This document shows, piece by piece, positions 6,526 through 7,990 of a stretch of DNA of 7,990 nt. The number at the start of each line of letters is the position of its first letter. Position 1 is the first letter of the stretch. The stretch is from Candidatus Poseidoniales archaeon. Lineage in GTDB: Archaea; Thermoplasmatota; Poseidoniia; Poseidoniales; Poseidoniaceae. The notes under the pieces were generated by a model. That model made no database searches. It was not told the DNA's origin and saw nothing but the letters and a program-made list of their open reading frames with translations. Made by a program: the position numbers and the translations under genes. The stretch is from positions 931 through 8,920 of the forward strand of contig QQSG01000038.1 of assembly GCA_003602665.1 (NCBI GenBank), read 5' to 3'.

Positions 6526-6598
6526 GGGTTGGTAGCTTAGTTGGGAGAGCGCGGCACTGAAGATGCCGAGGTCGCCGGTTCAAGTCCGGCCCAACCCA
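6526..6598 (+). tRNA. tRNA-Phe (anticodon GAA)
   Basis: The 73 bases fold as a complete cloverleaf. Acceptor GGGTTGG (6526-6532) pairs with CCAACCC (6591-6597), and the discriminator is A73. The D-arm is GCTT/GAGC with G18G19. The anticodon stem CGGCA/TGCCG encloses loop CTGAAGA with anticodon GAA at 6559-6561. A 5-nt variable loop follows, then T-arm GCCGG/CCGGC with loop TTCAAGT. There is no intron. After A73 the genome reads CCT, so the 3' CCA is not encoded and must be added by a nucleotidyltransferase. Position 37 is G, as in archaeal and eukaryotic tRNA-Phe (substrate for m1G/wyosine modification), whereas bacterial tRNA-Phe normally has A37. This is the best domain-level clue in the window. 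Confidence 0.97.
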
Positions 6599-6653
6599 CC
6601 TTTCACCCGTTTCCATCAATGGGTTCATTTGTAGTAACCTGTGTGCACATCAC

Positions 6654-7990
6654 ATGGGAGAGGCGATTGTTGGAGAGGAATTGCCAAAAGAGGCGCCTGA
6701 ACCAGAAACTAAGAGTGATTCGTTGCTCAAAGAACTCAATGAAATTCGTCGCAGACGCACTGATGGCGACAATCGCAGTATGTTTGCAAAGAAGGAAAAT
6801 CCCGTTCTAGTCGTAGGCGTTGTCTATGGAATCCTCTACGGTGCACTCATCCTATCCATGTCATCAGGTATGCTTGGACAATCTACGGCAATGGATCATA
6901 GTGCTTCCAATACATTCCTAGACATTGGAGAGGATCCATGTAACGAAGTTGATGATGAACCTTGGATTCACATCTTCCCCAATGAAGATGCTGAAGTCTT
7001 CTCACTAAATGTTTACAACTTGCCAGCAGGCTTTGCTGAATTAACCTACAACATCGTAGAAGAAGGGACTTCAAGTTCCTCAAACCCGAGTATGACAACG
7101 CGACTTCTAGAGGATGAAAACAATCGAGTCCATGCAAAAGCCGATTACAGCACCCTTGAGGAAGGAAATTACGTTGTTTCGTTGTCCATCGAGATGTATG
7201 AAACAAAAGAAGATGCGGAAAATGAATCGGTTCAACCAATGATGGAAGAACTAAAAAAGTCAGTTGATTTTGAACTCGATATTACAACCAAAGGATTTGC
7301 ATTCCTCCCATTCGGAGGAGATGAAACGGTTCGTGAAGTGCGTATTACTGATGCTGGTCCTCGGTCGTGCTGGTCTGTTCAGGAACTAGGAAATTGGGGA
7401 TATATCCTTCTCGTTGCCGAGTTGGGAGGCGGTCGTGAAACCGCTATGCTTGCTGGTGGTGCTGCAGGAATTCCAGCATGGTGGATGGCTTTCAATTCCC
7501 TTTCTTTGTCTGTGTTCTCACTCCTGATTGCTTACCCAATCATGTACAAGGTATACCATCAAGAAGCGGATGACATTCTATCACGGAATCACATCATTCG
7601 GCTCGTGGATGATATTATTTCAAAGTGTGAACGACGATTGGGAATCTCCATTGACCATGAATTAGCAAAGGTCGAGCCAAGAGACCTGTCAATCGATATT
7701 ATGGTTCCGTACAAGAACACGGAAAATACACTCAGTGATAGCAAGACGATACGTGATGAAATTCTTAGAGAAGTTCTTGAAGAATTTGCTCTCTTCCACG
7801 TGTTCAAACCAGTTCAGCTTACAGTACGAAGTATTGGCTCCAACCAAGCAATTGATTTTGATTCAGGAGTTGGGATTGGAGTCGGCGATCGAGACGACGA
7901 GGAATCTCCAGAAAACTACACGTCATTCTTTGAGGAACTTCACTCCCTTTCCCGAATTGAAGATGAAGTTCGAGATTCATTGGACTTGTT
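6654..7990 (+). CDS. Two-helix membrane protein of unknown family, partial at right edge
   Basis: The frame runs from ATG 6654 without a stop to the end of the window (445 codons plus two bases), so the gene is real and continues outside. I do not recognise the family. The N-terminal ~48 residues are charged and hydrophilic, with IRRRR at 31-35 and a KK pair at 46-47. A hydrophobic helix at about 50-74 (VLVVGVVYGILYGALILSM) is followed by an acidic region of some 190 residues rich in beta-type alternation, containing two cysteines (C96 and C239) that could form a disulfide. A second helix spans about 272-300 (IPAWWMAF...LLIAYPIMYKVY). The remaining 145 residues are soluble, mixed alpha/beta and acidic, with a Gly/Asp-rich stretch at 403-415. 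The basic residues before helix 1 suggest both termini are inside and the middle domain outside. No in-frame start exists between the tRNA and 6654, and no Shine-Dalgarno is visible. Confidence 0.85.
   Translation, partial: MGEAIVGEELPKEAPEPETKSDSLLKELNEIRRRRTDGDNRSMFAKKENPVLVVGVVYGILYGALILSMSSGMLGQSTAMDHSASNTFLDIGEDPCNEVDDEPWIHIFPNEDAEVFSLNVYNLPAGFAELTYNIVEEGTSSSSNPSMTTRLLEDENNRVHAKADYSTLEEGNYVVSLSIEMYETKEDAENESVQPMMEELKKSVDFELDITTKGFAFLPFGGDETVREVRITDAGPRSCWSVQELGNWGYILLVAELGGGRETAMLAGGAAGIPAWWMAFNSLSLSVFSLLIAYPIMYKVYHQEADDILSRNHIIRLVDDIISKCERRLGISIDHELAKVEPRDLSIDIMVPYKNTENTLSDSKTIRDEILREVLEEFALFHVFKPVQLTVRSIGSNQAIDFDSGVGIGVGDRDDEESPENYTSFFEELHSLSRIEDEVRDSLDL

Noticed and set aside
6642..6649. 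Palindrome TGTGCACA just before the membrane protein gene
   Set aside because: A single 8-bp palindrome with no second copy noticed; too weak to call an operator.
6599..6653. Terminator after tRNA-Phe
   Set aside because: The gap has only short T-runs and no stable hairpin, so no terminator can be supported.
6541..6810. 89-residue plus-strand frame beginning inside the tRNA
   Set aside because: It starts within the tRNA-Phe gene and overlaps the membrane protein in a different frame, so it is a chance frame.
6883..7239. 118-residue minus-strand frame opposite the membrane protein
   Set aside because: It is an antisense shadow of a continuous 445-codon frame and is rich in Leu, His, Cys and Arg without domain motifs.

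Overview
The window reads as a dense archaeal chromosome segment, most likely from a marine Thermoplasmatota relative such as Marine Group II/III (Poseidoniales-like). This placement is inferred. Support comes from a tRNA-Phe with G37 and no encoded CCA, a long NEMF/Rqc2-type NFACT protein, very tight gene spacing, and an acidic two-helix membrane protein of unknown family. Nothing looks like a mobile element, CRISPR array or phage region.

Layout. Positions 1-3302 (+) hold an apparent operon: the 3' end of an unidentified gene (stop at 97-99), a zinc-free VAT-1-like quinone oxidoreductase starting on the next base, and an rqcH/NEMF-type gene 11 nt further on. Both complete genes have a GGAG Shine-Dalgarno exactly 8 nt before ATG. 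Positions 3303-5565 (-) hold a second unit: an acetyl-CoA acetyltransferase (thiolase) followed by a secreted, membrane-anchored M24 metallopeptidase. The peptidase and rqcH converge with no base between their stop codons. A divergent intergenic region of about 92 bp (5566-5657) separates the thiolase from rph (5658-6482, +), which encodes a bacterial-type RNase PH. A tRNA-Phe(GAA) gene follows at 6526-6598. From 6654 an open reading frame runs off the right edge, encoding at least 445 residues of a two-helix membrane protein with a large external domain; I do not recognise the family.

Functional themes. Two genes belong to RNA and translation quality control: RqcH (ribosome-associated nascent-chain tagging) and RNase PH (3' trimming of RNA, with a tRNA gene 43 nt downstream). 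The others are metabolic (thiolase, oxidoreductase) or act at the cell surface (peptidase).

The items most worth a second look are: the bacterial-type RNase PH with an extra segment of about 27 residues in an apparently archaeal genome; the perfect CCACGTGG palindrome found in both non-coding gaps flanking rph; the uncharacterised membrane protein at the right edge; and the secreted M24 enzyme that lacks the usual N-terminal domain. I saw no clear evidence of a new multi-gene system.
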